In this document: piece after piece, positions 1 through 12,093 of the stretch | Position numbering within the stretch: the stretch's first letter is position 1 | How the letters are laid out: each line of letters starts with the position of its first letter | Assembly: GCA_025175895.1 (NCBI GenBank) | Contig: CM045990.1 | Location: 42,528,658 to 42,592,657, forward strand | Source of the DNA: Wurfbainia villosa | Taxonomy: Eukaryota > Streptophyta > Magnoliopsida > Zingiberales > Zingiberaceae | Length of the DNA stretch: 64,000 nt | Direction of reading: 5' to 3' | The notes under the pieces: generated by a model | The model's database searches: none | What the model saw: the letters and a program-made list of their open reading frames with translations, nothing else | What the model was told of the DNA's origin: nothing | Translations under genes and position numbers: made by a program

Positions 1-1345
1 ATGGATCTGCGATGTTAGCTTCTGTCGGTACTCTGCATATCCTCACATCTCCTCTATCGATGATCTCTCGAATGAGATGGAAGCGCCGCAGTATGTGTTT
101 GGTCCGCTGATGTGATCGAGGTTCCTTAGCCTGTGCAATAGCCCCATTGTTGTCACAATAGAGGTCTATTGGATCTGCAATGCTAGGAACTACCCCAAGT
201 TCACTGATGAACTTACGGAGCCAAACAGCCTCCTTTGCTGCATCAGATGCAGCAATATACTCGGCTTCTGTTGTAGAATCAGCAACTGTGTCCTGCTTTG
301 AACTCTTCCAGCTCACAGCTCCACCATTCAGGCAAAACACGTACCCCGATTGCGATCTATAGTCATCCTTGTCTGTTTGGAAGCTTGCATCACTGTAACC
401 CTTTACAGTTAGCTCCTCATTGCCTCCAAATATCAGGAAATATTCTTTCGTTCTTTGTAAGTACTTAAGAATATTTTTGACTGCAATCCAGTGACTTTCA
501 CCTGGATCCGACTGGTATCTACTCGTCATGCTCAAAGCATACGAGACGTCAGGACGAGTACAAAGCATGGCGTACATGATAGACCCTATGGCAGATGCAT
601 AAGGGATCTTATCCATGCGATCTCTCTCCTCCTTAGAAGAGGGACATTGAGTCTTCGAAAGACTCACACCATGTGATAAAGGCAGAAATCCTTTCTTGGA
701 ATTTTGCATAGCAAAACGATCTAGCACTTTATCAATGTATGTACTCTGACTTAGGCCAAGTAATCTTTTAGATCTATCTCTATAGATCTTGATGCCTAGA
801 ATATAGGCAGCTTCACCTAAGTCTTTCATCGAGAAACAATTCCCTAACCACATCTTCACAGACTGGAGTGAGGGAATATCATTTCCGATGAGAAGTATGT
901 CATCTACATACAAGACAAAAACACAAGTGCTCCCACTATTTCTCTTGTAGACACAAGGTTCATCTTCATTCTTGATGAAACCAAACTCCTTGATTGCATC
1001 ATCGAATCGAAGATTCCAGCTTCGAGAGGCTTGCTTTAGTCCATAAATGGACCTTTGCAGTTTGCATACCTTTCCAGGATGCTTTGGATCTTCAAAACCC
1101 TCGGTTGTCATGTACACATCCTCGAGTAGCTTTCCATTCAGAAAAGCGGTTTTGACATCCATCTGCCAGATCTCATAATCGTGGTAGGCTGCAATAGCAA
1201 GTATGATCCGAATGGATTTAAGCATCGCAACTGGTGAAAAGGTTTCATCATAGTCAATACCATGAATTTGTTTGAATCCTTTAGCCACCAATCTTCCTTT
1301 ATAGGTATGCTTATTACCATCCATGTCAGTCTTTACTTTAAAGAC
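1..1345 (-). pseudogene. Copia reverse transcriptase-RNase H, element B
   Basis: The minus-strand frame stays open from 1345 to the window edge, at least 448 codons; I checked that it is in phase at three landmarks (1345, the YVDD box and the RNase H start). It contains the RT motif MDVKTAFLNG with the first catalytic aspartate, the YVDD box (about 896-910), SIYGLKQAS, and RNase H motifs QSGYVFCLNGG, STTEAEYIA and DNNGAIAQAK. RT-RNase H copies the element RNA into DNA in cytoplasmic particles. The upstream codon at 1346-1348 is TGA where relatives have TGG, so the frame is cut off from integrase and is called a pseudogene. Its C-terminus is outside the window. Confidence 0.9.
312..727. repeat. 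Inverted-repeat arm 1 (RT-RNase H of B)
   Basis: This 416-bp stretch of B's own RT-RNase H is the reverse complement of 3146-3561, with about five mismatches and no gaps by eye. It is the original copy, because it lies in phase in the 1345-to-1 reading frame. Confidence 0.92.
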
Positions 1346-2160
1346 TCACTTACATCCAATGGGTTTTACCCCTTCAGGTGGATCAACCAAAGTCCATACT
1401 TGGTTAGTGTACATGGATTCCATTTCGGATCTCATGGCCTCTAGCCATTTCTCGGAATCTGGGCTCATCATAGCTTCTTGATAGGATGTAGGCTCGTCAA
1501 GATCGACAAGCAATACATCACCGTTGTCAGTCAAGAGAAAAGAATATCTCTCGGGTTGACGACGGATCCTATCAGATCTACGAAGAGGTTGGTCTACTTG
1601 AACAGGTGTTTGTTCCACAACTCTTTGGGCAACAATTTCCTCATCCACAACACTTTGTGGTTCCTGTTCATTTTCCATCGAAGCCTCAGTGTTATCATCA
1701 TCTTGAACTTCTTCAAGATGAATTTTACTCCCACTAGTTTTTCTAGAAATAAATTCTCTTTCTAGAAAGACAGCATTTCTGGCAACAAACACCTTGCCAA
1801 GTGTGGGATTGTAAAAGTAATATCCCTTAGTTTCTTTGGGATATCCTACAAAATAACACTTATCTGATTTGGGTCCTAGTTTATCTGAGACTTGACGTCT
1901 AACATAAGCTTCACAACCCCAAATCTTTATAAAAGACATTTTGGGACTCTTCCCGGTCCATATCATATATGATGTCTTTTCTACGGCTTTTGATGGAACG
2001 CGATTAAGTGTGAAAGCGGCTGTCTCTAGAGCTAAACCCCAAAAGGAAGTAGGTAGATCAGTCTGGCTCATCATTGATCGTACCATATCTAATAGAGTAC
2101 GATTTCTCCTCTCAGATACACCATTCCATTGTGGTGTTCCAGGTGGAGTGAGTTGGGATA
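1346..2160 (-). pseudogene. Copia integrase C-terminal part and RT N-terminus, element B
   Basis: Open frame 2086-1346 starting MVRSMMSQTDLP and running through FWGLALETAAFTLNRVPSK, KIWGCEAYV, CYFVGYPKETKGY and the acidic linker to the RT start (WTLVDPPEGVKPIGCK). This covers the end of the integrase core, its C-terminal region and the first RT block. A frameshift between 2087 and about 2180 separates it from the integrase core, and an in-frame TGA (TGG in relatives) ends it at 1346. Confidence 0.85.
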
Positions 2161-3142
2161 TTATCCCACACTCAGCCGGTGATCACGAAACTCTTGACTA
2201 AGGTATTCACCACCTCGATCTGATCGAAGTAGCTTAATACGCTTACCAAGTTGGTTTTGTACTTCATTCTTGAATTCCTTGAACTTTTCAAAGGATTCTG
2301 ACTTATGTCTCATCAAATATAAGTGGCCAAATCTACTCATATCATCAGTGAAAGTAATAAAGTACTTATAGCCTCCTCTGGCTTCGACATTGAAAGGGCC
2401 ACATACATCAGTATGTATGAGTCCTAACAAGTCCGTCGCTCTCTCGCCATGTCCACTAAATGGAGTTTTAGTCATCTTTCCCAAAAGACAAGATTCGCAC
2501 ACCTCATATGATTCAAAATCAAATGAGTCCAATAATCCATCTTTATGGAGTTGGGATATGCATTTTTCATTTATGTGACCTAGGCGACAGTGCCAGAGAT
2601 ATGTTTGGTTCAAATCATTCGATTTGAACCGTTTGGTATTTACGTTATAAATTGGGTTTTCTAAATCTAGAACATAGAGACCATTCATAAGTGGTGCATT
2701 ACAATAGAACATTTCATTCAAATAAATGGAACAACATTTGTCCTTTATTATAAAAGAAAAGTTTTTCTTGTCTAAACAAGATACAGAGCTTATGTTCTTT
2801 GTTAATGCAGGTACATAAAAGTACTCCTCTAGTTCTAAGATAAGCCCAGTGGGCAAAGACAAAGAATATGTTCCTACAGCTACAGCAGCAACTTTTGCAC
2901 CATTGCCTACTCGTAGGTCCACTTCGCCCTTTGTCATTATTCTACTATTTCTCAGTCCCTGCACATTAGTACAAATGTGAGATGCACATCCGGTATCTAA
3001 TACCCATGTAGAAGAAATAGATAGATTAACTTCTATAACGTGTATACCTGAGGCAGAAGTCCCACTTCTTTTATTCTTTACTTCCTCAAGGTAGACTTTG
3101 CGGCCTTCCGGTCCGCCACCCTTAGGAAACAAATCCCTTCCT
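2161..3142 (-). pseudogene. Copia protease, GAG-pre-integrase and integrase core, element B
   Basis: Frame 3132-2161. The aspartic protease site is WVLDTGCASHICT. The GAG-pre-integrase zinc region follows (LWHCRLGHINEKC then CESCLLGKMTKTPF), then the integrase core with IHTDVCGPF and the second catalytic aspartate in LRSDRGGEYLS. Protease processes the polyprotein and integrase inserts the cDNA. The frame shifts after RDHRL, close to 2180. At the other end the sequence runs into a degraded zinc-knuckle remnant and stops abruptly at about 3142-3145; everything upstream in gag is missing. Confidence 0.87.
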
Positions 3143-3145
3143 TAG

Positions 3146-3561
3146 GTGCTAGATCGTTTTGCTATGCAAAATTCCAAGAAAGGATTTCTGCCTTTATCAC
3201 ATGGTGTGAGTCTTTCGAAGACTCAATGTCCCTCTTCTAAGGAGGAGAGAGATCGCATGGATAAGATCCCTTATGCATCTGCCATAGGGTCTATCATGTA
3301 CGCCATGCTTTGTACTCGTCCTGACGTCTCGTATGCTTTGAGCATGACGAGTAGATACCAGTCGGATCCAGGTGAAAGTCACTGGATAGCAGTCAAAAAT
3401 ATTCTTAAATACTTACGAAGAACGAAAGAATATTTCCTGATATTTGGAGGCAATGAGGAGCTAGCTGTACAGGGTTACAGTGATGCAAGCTTCCAAACAG
3501 ACAAGGATGACTATAGATCGCAATCGGGGTACGTGTTTTGCCTGAATGGTGGAGCTGTGAG
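3146..3561 (+). repeat. Inverted-repeat arm 2: displaced RT-RNase H fragment
   Basis: Plus-strand copy of the same 416 bp, reading AMQNSKKGFLPLSHGVSL to CLNGGAV in one frame. It sits where gag and the 5' leader should be and is oriented against the rest of the element. The left breakpoint is directly after the gag zinc-knuckle remnant (3145) and the right breakpoint after GGAGCTGTGAG (3561). Identity to arm 1 is about 98-99% by eye. Confidence 0.92.
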
Positions 3562-3631
3562 AGTAGCAAGAAGAGTAGTCTTCACTAGGTTTTGGGTGAC
3601 TAAGCGAAGGATCGTAGCAAATTTGCTAATG
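3562..3631. other. Junction filler of unknown origin
   Basis: About 70 bp between the inverted RT fragment and the recognisable LTR. It contains GTAGCAAGAAGAG, which loosely resembles a stretch of the family-B LTR near 50490 in the opposite sense to the adjacent LTR. I cannot assign it. Confidence 0.4.
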
Positions 3632-4772
3632 CAATTAAGCTTATGTCATCATATTGAATTAATCTTATTAAATCAATAAGGTAACATATTGAATTAATCT
3701 CATTAAATCAATTAGCTAAAATTCTCATTAAGCTTAAAGTCCAAAAACCATTTTGTACTTAAGCTTATTCCCAAATTATTCTAGTCAAACTAGAATACTC
3801 TAATTCCTCTAATTATCATGCTCTTTGTGTGTGACCCTATAGGCTCTCATAACGTTGGCAGTGGATCTAAACTCTTTTAGATACACAAGCAATGAGCGGC
3901 ATCTAGGAATACATCATTGCTACCCAAGTTATGAGATAAGTCAAGATCCGACTAACCTTTCCGTGACTACTTTAATGTATGACCGTGTCCTTCTATCCTT
4001 GATATCAGATTGACCAATGAGGCATAGACCGTGTCATCCTCGATCAATCTATGTGTTTCTTGATCCCTGAGTAAACTAACTCAAACAAATGAGCTCAATA
4101 TCTCATATTGACTCATTCGAGCATGGCCATGCGTTTTAGTAGTTCTACTCAATCAAGGGGCCCACCGATATCACTCTCGTCATATGAGAGGGATAGATCC
4201 CATCTACATCACTCACATCCCTCCGCATAATTTGTTATATACCCAGTAATCGCCTTTATGGTCCACCCTGTTACGGGTGACGTTTGACGATACCAAAGTA
4301 CATAACTCCTTATGTAGGGAACCGTAGTGACTTCAGGTCTGAGGACTATTCATACAAATAGTCACATGAAAAAGTTTATGACACTCATATAACGATCCAT
4401 GAAACTTTCTCATGGCGGGTCAGTTCAGTATATATTCTCTAATATATACCCATGTGTCAACTTGATATCATATATCCATGACTTGTGAGATCAAGTCATC
4501 AATTGACCTACATGCTAGTCTTTATGTATTAATATTGCCCTTGCATATTAATACTTGACTAGGAACATTTAGAAAGTGTTCTCTACAGCCTCTCATAATC
4601 AATTCTGCCAATTGATGTGCTGTAGATAAGAACCTACTTTTCTAGGGCATTATTATATTTAATTTAGCTGGCACAAGCAAGACTTAAATATAATAACCAA
4701 TCCTTTGCCTTTATAGAATATGATACAAAATGTTCCCTATTCAACCATCACATGATTGGTTCTTAGGGCTAT
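3632..4772 (-). repeat. Truncated 5' LTR of element B
   Basis: Reverse complement of the first ~1140 bp of the family-B LTR seen complete at 48969-50845. It starts (minus sense) with TGTTAGTTATAGCCCTAAGA at 4772 and is lost after the AT-rich AAGCTTAATT repeats near 3632. A TATA-like CTATAAAGG lies at 4708-4716 in minus sense. The 3' ~740 bp, with the second TATA-like box, leader and PBS junction, are deleted. Confidence 0.85.
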
Positions 4773-6281
4773 AACTAACAGTTCTTCCCTTCCTTGCTCG
4801 CTCCGAACAAAGAGAAGAACCAAACAAAAACTCCTCCTATCTAGAACCGACCACCAAGCCAAGGAGCTTGATATAGCCGCCGGCCAAGGAGTAGATAATT
4901 GAGCGCCGGCCAACCTTGAAGAAAGGTTGCCGTCGGCCACCAAGGAGAGAGAGAGAAGGAATAATGGGTATGGGCGCCGGCCAAAGCAAGGAGGAAGAAG
5001 ATGGGCGCCGGCTACAAATTAGCAAGAGAAGGAAACAAACCTTAATCCTTCCAAGGATTGCCGCCCAAACCTTTTCCCAAACCCTAGCCGCCCAAGACAA
5101 AAACCCTAATCTCCTTCTTGATATGTATCTCTCTTCCACGCCCAAACCCTTAGCCCTCCTTTTATAGAGTTAGGCTTAGGCCTCCTTTCAATCTCCACCA
5201 TCGGATCTAGAGACTTAGTCTCCACCGTCGGATCTAGGGTTTCATCCTAACTTTCGGATCTAGGGTTTCATCCCAACCGTCGGATCTAGGGTTTCATCCC
5301 AACCGTTGGATCTAGGGTTTCATCCCAACCGTCGGATCTAGGGTTTTATGTTCCATCATTGGATCTAGGCTCCATGAGGTTTTAATAAGGCTATGATAGG
5401 GACCATGAGGAGGAGTTGGATCTTGGCCACCCGATGGATCGGAACCACACATACTTGATCCATCAATGATGTTCCATTCCACTAGAGGATCATCATTGAA
5501 TTACCTCACCAACCCCCATAAATTAATATGGGCTCCATACATTATTTGTACATCCATCTCCCCGTTTTTAAGATATCGAATGTCTGTCAATTAATTGATT
5601 TACTGACCATCAATTAATTAGCATCTAACTCCTCGAGTAGTACCACTCAACCTTTTTATCATGTTGACTAAGTCAACCCGCGGGGTTTACATGATAAACC
5701 TTATGAGCTCCTCAAGGGGACATCATCAACCTAATATATAGGACACGGTTTCCTCCTATAATCAACGGCACACCATGTAAATAATATCATTTCCCAACTT
5801 ACCGGGCATATTGATTTAATCCATCTAAATCTCACCCTTTGGTAAATCAAAGAAATAAATACTAAGTACATGTGTCCATTATTATATCGGGATTAAGAGC
5901 ATGTACAACATAATATTCGAGGTCCGATTTAATTATGTAGTCAGCAATAAATTGAATCACCTCTATGTCAGTCCTGCTCAATACACCTAAGTGTACTAGT
6001 GTAACTCTATGTTCAAGACAAAGCAATACCAAGCTACACTACAACCATGCCAATGGTTTGTCCAAAACCATTTTGATTGTGAGCCTCTACTTATATTCTA
6101 CAAGGGACTGATAACATGATCTTCTGTGCCACACCAAGCACCATGTTATCTACAATGTAAAGTATTAGACAATATGCAGACATTTAATAAATATAAAGTG
6201 CAAACAATGATCTTGTGATTCTTATTTCAAAATAAAAATGTTCATACAAAAAGAGCTAGGCTTTCAGTATACATTCCAACA
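4773..6281 (-). mobile_element. C-family LTR, partial (C1)
   Basis: Homologous along its length to about 39590-41046 of C2, ending with the same terminus CCAACA at 6281. The missing ~425 bp at the low-coordinate side lie across the B insertion, outside the window. It includes a TATA-like box (minus sense TATAAAAGG at 5157-5166), a GC-rich leader with several GCCGGCCA motifs (4869-5010) and a 26-bp minisatellite. Short ORFs at 4837-5167 come from the leader and are not believable genes. Confidence 0.8.
5192..5369. repeat. 26-bp minisatellite in C1 LTR
   Basis: About seven tandem copies of a unit resembling CGGATCTAGGGTTTCATCCC followed by AACCGT. The C2 LTR has a shorter version (about 40020-40145, five units), so copy number varies between copies of the same LTR. 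Confidence 0.85.
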
Positions 6282-6448
6282 CTAAACACATAGAAGTAAA
6301 ACAACATTTTATAAGAGAACATGTAGCTAATGGAAATGTAAAACTTGAATACGTAGAATCGAAATTGAACCTAGCAGATATCTTTACCAAACTATTACCT
6401 GAAGTCGAGTTCAGTCTACTTAGACGAAGATTAGGAATGTGCGTAGTA
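6282..6448 (+). pseudogene. SIRE-like copia RNase H C-terminus (element H)
   Basis: The plus strand reads TKHIEVKQHFIREHVANGNV, then LEYVESKLNLADIFTKLLPE and FSLLRRRLGMCVV in one frame. This is the conserved end of copia RNase H (TKHIxxxxHFIRE, LADIFTK). After removing D1 and one copy of its TAGTA duplication, the frame continues VVE then stop at about 21000. The element is cut off on the left by the C1 LTR, so RT and everything upstream are not in the window. It shows that H belonged to a family that carried pol. Confidence 0.88.
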
Positions 6449-7555
6449 TGTAGGATCGAGAAGCATCGCTAGAGGGGGGTGAATAGCGAGCATGAAATCT
6501 TTTCTTTTCGTTCGATTCGACAATACAAAAGTAACGCAGTAGAAAGTAAAAGACACAATTTGTTTTTACTTTATTCATAACCCAATGGTTGCTACTCCAA
6601 GGTCCCGCGATCCTTGACCGCGTACGAAGGGGAAATCCACTTTAGAGTCTCCTCCTCGTTGGACGTAGAAGACAACGATCACAAAAATTGAAAGCTCGAG
6701 GATGAGGCAACAAACTTACCTCACCTCATTACGATTAAAATCACAAATACAATGAATAAAAACAAACTTGCTACTGCCGACGAAGAGCTTGTGAGCTTGG
6801 CGTTGCATCGGCGTTATAACGGCATTACAGCGTTAGAGTTTTAGCATTGTAGGAGGACTTTGAGAGCAAGATTGATAATCTTAGGGTTCAAGTCCTCCCC
6901 TCCTTTTATAGACTTGTGCCTTAGAATAAGTCCAGATCCATATCCACAACTTATGGATCTTATCACAAGGTGGCACCTTATCTTATCATGAAGTGGGGGC
7001 ATCAATCGTTATCTTTTTTGACATTGTGTATTTGGCTAATTCGTCGCCATCAGTCGACTGATACCCTTCATCAGTCGACTGCTGGTAGCATCAATCAATT
7101 GTCAATAGCCAGCAGTCGACTGCCAGCTTGGTCACTCCCCTACAATAAGAGGTTAGCATGGAATATGGTAAATATGATGGTTCCTTACCATTCGATCTCG
7201 ACCTAGACCTTCCACTAGAAGTCTTAGTTGGATCATAGTCTACGGTCATCCCCGTATAGAGGACACGACCTTACCATCTCTCTTCGCACTCGTGCTTACC
7301 TCTGGTCCTTTATGACCTGTCGTTTTGCTTTCGATCTTTACCTGGGTTCTTCGACTCCATCCAAAGTTCTCCCGGTGTCGCTCGACCACCACGGTTTCTC
7401 GACTCTAGATTCCCTGGGTGTCACTGACCTTCAGCTCAGCTTAAACACTTCTCCACACTTAAGAATAGCTTATGAGATAATAATAACACCTTAACTTTGA
7501 ACCTTTGTCATAATCAAAATCTAGGTTCGATTATCTGGTGTCACTGCCCCCAACA
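6449..7555 (-). repeat. 3' LTR of D1
   Basis: 1107 bp, TG...CA ends (TGTAGGATCGAG on plus; CCCCAACA at the right). Minus-sense TATAAAAGGA at 6901-6910 is the likely core promoter. It holds three exact CAGTCGACTG palindromes (7051, 7072, 7113). Near the left end is the G-rich tract TAGAGGGGGGTGAATAGCG, shared by the SIRE-like LTRs here. Confidence 0.9.
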
Positions 7556-7569
7556 ATCCCCCCTTTTTG
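7556..7569 (-). promoter_or_regulatory. Polypurine tract of D1
   Basis: Minus sense AAAAAGGGGGGAT directly against the LTR start. It primes plus-strand DNA synthesis. The same motif precedes the 3' LTRs of H, D, G and D3. Confidence 0.88.
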
Positions 7570-8739
7570 ATCTATGGCAAATTGACACAAAGTTAAGGGA
7601 AAAATTAAGAATAAAATGAACATTTAAGTAAAAAATATGATTAAATGCTTTTTCAAACTCTCCCCCTTAACCCTAGGTGAGTTTTAAAAAAGATTCTTTA
7701 AATTTTAAAAAACAAAATTGTGTTACTCCCCCTTAACTTTCGCTCTTCTCCCCCTTTTTCCATAAATCAAAAAACAAAATATATTTTGGGGGTGTATATA
7801 TAATATAGGGGTTTGAAGAAAAAATGCAACGTTATAAGTATAGCATACGTCTAGAGTTACTAAGGAACGAAATCAAATATGAGTCCAAGCATGCGTCTCT
7901 ACTTAGTTAAGTAGTTTGGTTCGAGGTATATCTTTCTGCACCAACAATTGTAAAACTAATGTAATTTTGTGAAACATAAATTTGATTTCAAAATACCTTA
8001 AGTTTATTTTTCAAAAATGCTTTAAAAGTTTTTAATATAGCCCTTAAGGTCAATTTTCACCCCCTTAGTTAAATACATAAGGTATAAAAGATTTAGGGGG
8101 CGCTAAACTTGGCCTAGAGAGTTATACAGTTAGAATTAGGCCAAACAAAACTATATGTTATATGTAACAATTAAGAAAATAGGTGTTTTTATAGTTTTGA
8201 AAGAATTTTGAAGAGTTATATTGTTCGTATTTCAATTATCCTTAATATCTCACCCATTCTAAGTGTCTCAAAGCATGTTCACCTTATATGTTTTGTGAGA
8301 TGATTTTAATTTTAACTTGATTGAAGATAGTCAACCTTGGGTTAGATTCAGATTTAGCCTTTAGATCGTTAAGTACACTTTTCAAGAAAATGGCTTCCAG
8401 GTCGTGGCGAGGCACAGGGGCCTTCTTTGATTGGAACAACGACCACTTCCTTAGACAAAGCCAATTTTAAGAAAATATTTACTTAAGTCACTTAGAGTTA
8501 CTTTTTGGTATAACTAGTTTAGGATACGGTGAGGTAGCTTCAGCTAGTTCAACTTAGCCGAGTGCACCAAGCTAGATACGCCTTATCTAGCTCGGATACA
8601 TAGGACCTCATTTCCCTAACGTACTATCATCTCACCACGTCCTGATACTATATTATCAAGGTTGACTTACTATTGGTCCTATCTAAGCATTCTAGAATTC
8701 AAAAGAAGAATTTAAACATGCAAAGATTCTAAGAGAGTG
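7570..8739 (-). other. Non-coding 3' internal region of D1
   Basis: Roughly 1.2 kb between gag and PPT with no ORF of note and repeated purine-rich motifs (minus sense GTTAAGGGGGAG at several places). Parts align with 36240-38742 of D, including CACGACCTGGAA (8395-8410 minus versus about 36530). I see no coding potential. Confidence 0.75.
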
Positions 8740-9852
8740 GGTACACAATTTTAGTACTAGCTCCCCCTGGACCATCGAACCAATTTGTTCTATCCACATT
8801 GTGGACTTGATCTTGGGGAATTCAATACTTATTAGTCCTTATATATGAATTCAACAAAATTTTGGGGACCCATGCTTAGACTCTTTAATGACTATGATTT
8901 ACAATAGACATGTAGGATTTGTTCGTAGTCATTGACCTAAATCCGAGTCTGGCTTTGTTGTACACGGCTCTTTGGGTTCCAAGAAGTCGGTTAAGATTCT
9001 TAGATCCCAACATGAATCTTTCCAACCTAGCCACTAGCTCTTGAACTCATCCTTTCAAGAGAGAATTCTATTCCTCAAGTTTTTTTACTTGAGTTGAGTT
9101 CCCCTCTTGAACATGACTAGTCGAAGAGGTTAGAGTGGTCTCTTGCTTGATGGTTTCAACCTCCTCAAGCAATGACTCAACTCTAGACTTGGACTTAGTT
9201 AGTTTCCTACTTAACATTTTAATTGCATGGTAAAGATTACCAATTAACGAACGACTTACCTTAATTTTTCTTTTGACCCGACTTTGAGTCTCTTCTCGAA
9301 GTCATCCTCGGAGTCGGAGTCGGAGTTGGATTCGTATTCGACTTTGGACTCTGACTCGGACTCTACCGGTCTTGCCATTAATGCCATGTTGACGCCTTCT
9401 TCTTCGTCATCCCAAGTTGCTTAAAAGGCCTTCTTTGATCCCTTTATCTTTGGCTTCATTTTTTATTTGAAGTACCCCTTCTTCTTGTTTTTTGACTGCT
9501 CCCTTTCTTTTCGGATTATCCTCCGCACCATGTTTACTATCTCGACCTCTTCTTCTGATTCGAACTCTTCTTCTTCGGGAGGTAGCTTGCTCTTTGCTCT
9601 TTGTCTTTGACCTACAAAAAACGGTACACCTTTCTTGGCCCGAACTGTGTTAGTTTGTTCGTGAAGTTCAAATTCCGAAAAGAGCTCATCTAACCTAATT
9701 TTAGATAGATCTCTAGAAACCTTGTAGGCATCAACCATGGATGCCCACAAGGTGGTCCTAGGAAAGGCATTGAGAGTGTACCTTATTATATCTCGATTGT
9801 CTACCTTTTGTCTAATGGCGTGTAGGCCATTCAGGATGTCTTAGATCCACAC
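8740..9852 (-). pseudogene. Gag-like protein of D1, C-terminal part
   Basis: Continues the gag interrupted by E1. Frame 9750-9463 reads TLWASMVDAYKVSRDLSKIR, an acidic stretch EEEEFESEEEVEIV and a basic KNKKKGYFK. Further minus-strand blocks, separated by stops, give an acidic SESESKVEYESNSDSDSED stretch, a coiled-coil-like segment (SRKLTKSKSRVESLLEEVE) and a terminal block with KYWIPQDQVHNVDRTNWFDG ending near 8740. No CCHC zinc knuckle is visible. The matching blocks in D (26427-26890) are in the same order, so this is one conserved long gag-like gene, now broken. Confidence 0.8.
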
Positions 9853-12079
9853 TGTTGGGTTTCCAGCACCGCGGCGTGTGTGTGTTCGATCACGTTTCGT
9901 AAACATGAACACAGCGGAAGCAATAAAAATAATAAATCTACATTTATTACAACACACACAACACACGCATGCATATTACAACAAGTGTAGACATAACCGT
10001 AAATTTAAATTTGCAATAAAAGGAAATTTATCTACGTTATACCTTTCGTATGACGTGTAGCGGGAACGGCATCAACCAGAACGATCCTCGCTAGAATCGT
10101 CTCTATCCGTATCTACACCGAGTTCCTCGGGATGAATTCGCTAAGCCACGAGCTTCGTCTTCGTACGGGTTACTAGCCTCGTGTTGAAGACGACGTGATC
10201 GAGAGATGATCACGATCCGAATCCAAATTCGGATCCTAATACGAGTTCTCAAAACTCACTTCTTCGGAGAGGTATTCGTCAACCAATTGACGAATCCTTC
10301 GTCCTCCACCTCAGAGGATTACCAGAGATCGAATCCCCGGTAAGTTAGCCGCTGTCGGAGCTCTAACCATCGTCCAAACGACACTCCGACGAGAGGAGAA
10401 CAAGCTGTCCAGAAAATTGGACAGCTTTGGTGGAGGTGATAGGCGCCGGCCAACCAAGGGAGATAGAGCTCACCTTGATGCCAAACTTGAAGGAGATCAC
10501 CGGAGCACTAACCGGCAGCAGCTCGACGCCGGCGAGGGGGAAGGAAGCAACCTTCTGGACGCCGGTTGGAGCCTCAAGGTGGGCGGCGGCAAGGAGGAGG
10601 AGAGTTAGCTCCGAATTTCTCCAAGGAGAGGTGGGCGGCAACTTAGGGTTGTGGATTAGGGCTTAATTATCCCTTAAGCCCCCTTTTATAGAGAACTAAT
10701 TCTCTTAATGGTTATTGGATCATAACCATTAGGCCCGTTAACCCGCTCCATTAAGATAAGTTAAAATAAACCAAACCATGATGGTTTATTTTAAATTAAA
10801 ACGAACCGAACCAACTTTTGGTTCATTCGTTTAAAATAAACCAAACCCTTTGGTTTATTCTCCTCCATTGGATTAGAACCAAACCATTTTGGTCCATCCA
10901 TTATGTCTTCATAAGACACGGCTCATCCACGCTTCCATTGCGACTGAAACGATTTCATGCTCGCTTTATGTTTGGTCCAACCAAACCTAGTTTCTCTCGG
11001 TCTGAGAATCCCATTCTCAAGCTCGTTTTAAATCCTTTGGATTACGCTCGTTGTGCGTGTGACCAAATAGGTTCTCGGTTTATGTTGGTCGTCTATAATT
11101 AACTATTAATTATAGAATGATCATGAGTGGCACCTAGTAGTACATCATGATCCCCAATTAACCGAAAAGATCAACGGTTGATCCAGAACTATTTCTGAAA
11201 CCCTTCAGCAGCTTGAATGATTCGTGCCCCATTCCCTTCACTCATCTTATACCCACTTGGTTCAGGACATGGTCTATAGTGTCAGTCCCCACTAGGCTGA
11301 CTACGTCACACCTAGCCCAAGTATCATTTCCTCATCCTACGGATTCTAGTTACTGCACATGTATCGAAGAGTACCTTACTCTTAACATGTAATGCTTTGG
11401 CCAAAGACTTTAGTAACAATCCGACGAGAGGCCTTGGGTATACATCTCCTCGCAAGGAGTGGTGAATCCTTTATAGGCTATTTAAACACCTTCGATCACT
11501 TCGACTTATACCCAATCATCCCGGGTCCACATCTCCTTGGAGATGTTTGCTTAAGATGTCAAAGCATAAGTCTCCATGATCAAGATGACTTGAATACCGC
11601 AAGTCAAAGGAACATCGCACTTAAGCTACAGTAAGAACTTCATTGACATATCTATATATGCAGAGAACCATATGAAGTCTTACGGCTGGTCACTCCAATA
11701 AACTAGTTACCTTAACTAGCATCCACGATCAACTCCAGACATCACAATGTCTCCAGCCAGTGAGAATCAGCTGCTTGGATACACCAAGGAGTATACCTCG
11801 TGCTAGTCTCGACAGAATTGATGGTGTCCAAATCCATCAATTCATCGACTAGGGATAATTCTGATACATCACAATTACACATGTAGAGATACTCACTAGT
11901 TGTGATCCAATCACAAATTCTCTCATGCTGTGGATCGTATCGTGGACATTCAGTAAATGAGTTTAAGATCCAATCAAATACATAAAACATGTATACTCAA
12001 ATAGTGAATCTTCATTTATCATATAAATGGTTCATACATAAGGCGATTGTCTTAGGACATCTCTCATATATTACTAACA
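9853..12079 (-). repeat. 3' LTR of E1
   Basis: 2227 bp with TG...CA ends (TGTTGGGTTTCC to TTACTAACA on plus). Minus-sense TATAAAAGGG at 10681-10690, followed downstream by a GC-rich leader with GGCGCCGGCC (about 10443). A 92-residue ORF at 10363-10641 lies in the leader and is repeated in the other LTR only because LTRs are duplicates; I do not call it a gene. Confidence 0.93.
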
Positions 12080-12092
12080 GACTCCCACTTGG
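12080..12092 (-). promoter_or_regulatory. Polypurine tract of E1
   Basis: Minus sense CCAAGTGGGAGTC immediately before TGTTAGTAA of the 3' LTR. The F element has the same motif at 53592-53604. Confidence 0.85.
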
Positions 12093-12093
12093 C

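Larger units (their letters stand above)
1..4772 (-). mobile_element. Copia element B, partial (5' LTR to RNase H)
   Basis: A minus-strand Ty1/copia retrotransposon whose 3' end lies left of the window. Going down in coordinate it shows a truncated 5' LTR (3632-4772), a 70-bp filler, an inverted RT-RNase H fragment (3146-3561), then protease, GAG-pre-integrase, integrase, reverse transcriptase and RNase H. The PBS, most of gag and about 740 bp of the 5' LTR are missing, so this copy cannot transpose. The LTR is recognised from the complete family-B solo LTR at 48969-50845. The pol proteins resemble those of element A. B appears to have inserted into a C-family LTR, because C-type sequence starts directly at 4773. 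Confidence 0.85.

Noticed and set aside
491..676. Plus-strand ORF identical to one on the minus strand at 3197-3382
   Set aside because: Shadow of the inverted RT duplication, not a gene; the duplication itself is reported.
4837..5167. Overlapping ORFs that might be a small host gene
   Set aside because: They lie in the C-family LTR leader and lack an equivalent frame in C2.
10363..10641. 92-residue ORF repeated at 17585-17863
   Set aside because: Present twice because the two E1 LTRs are copies; absent from E2's divergent leader, so not a conserved gene.
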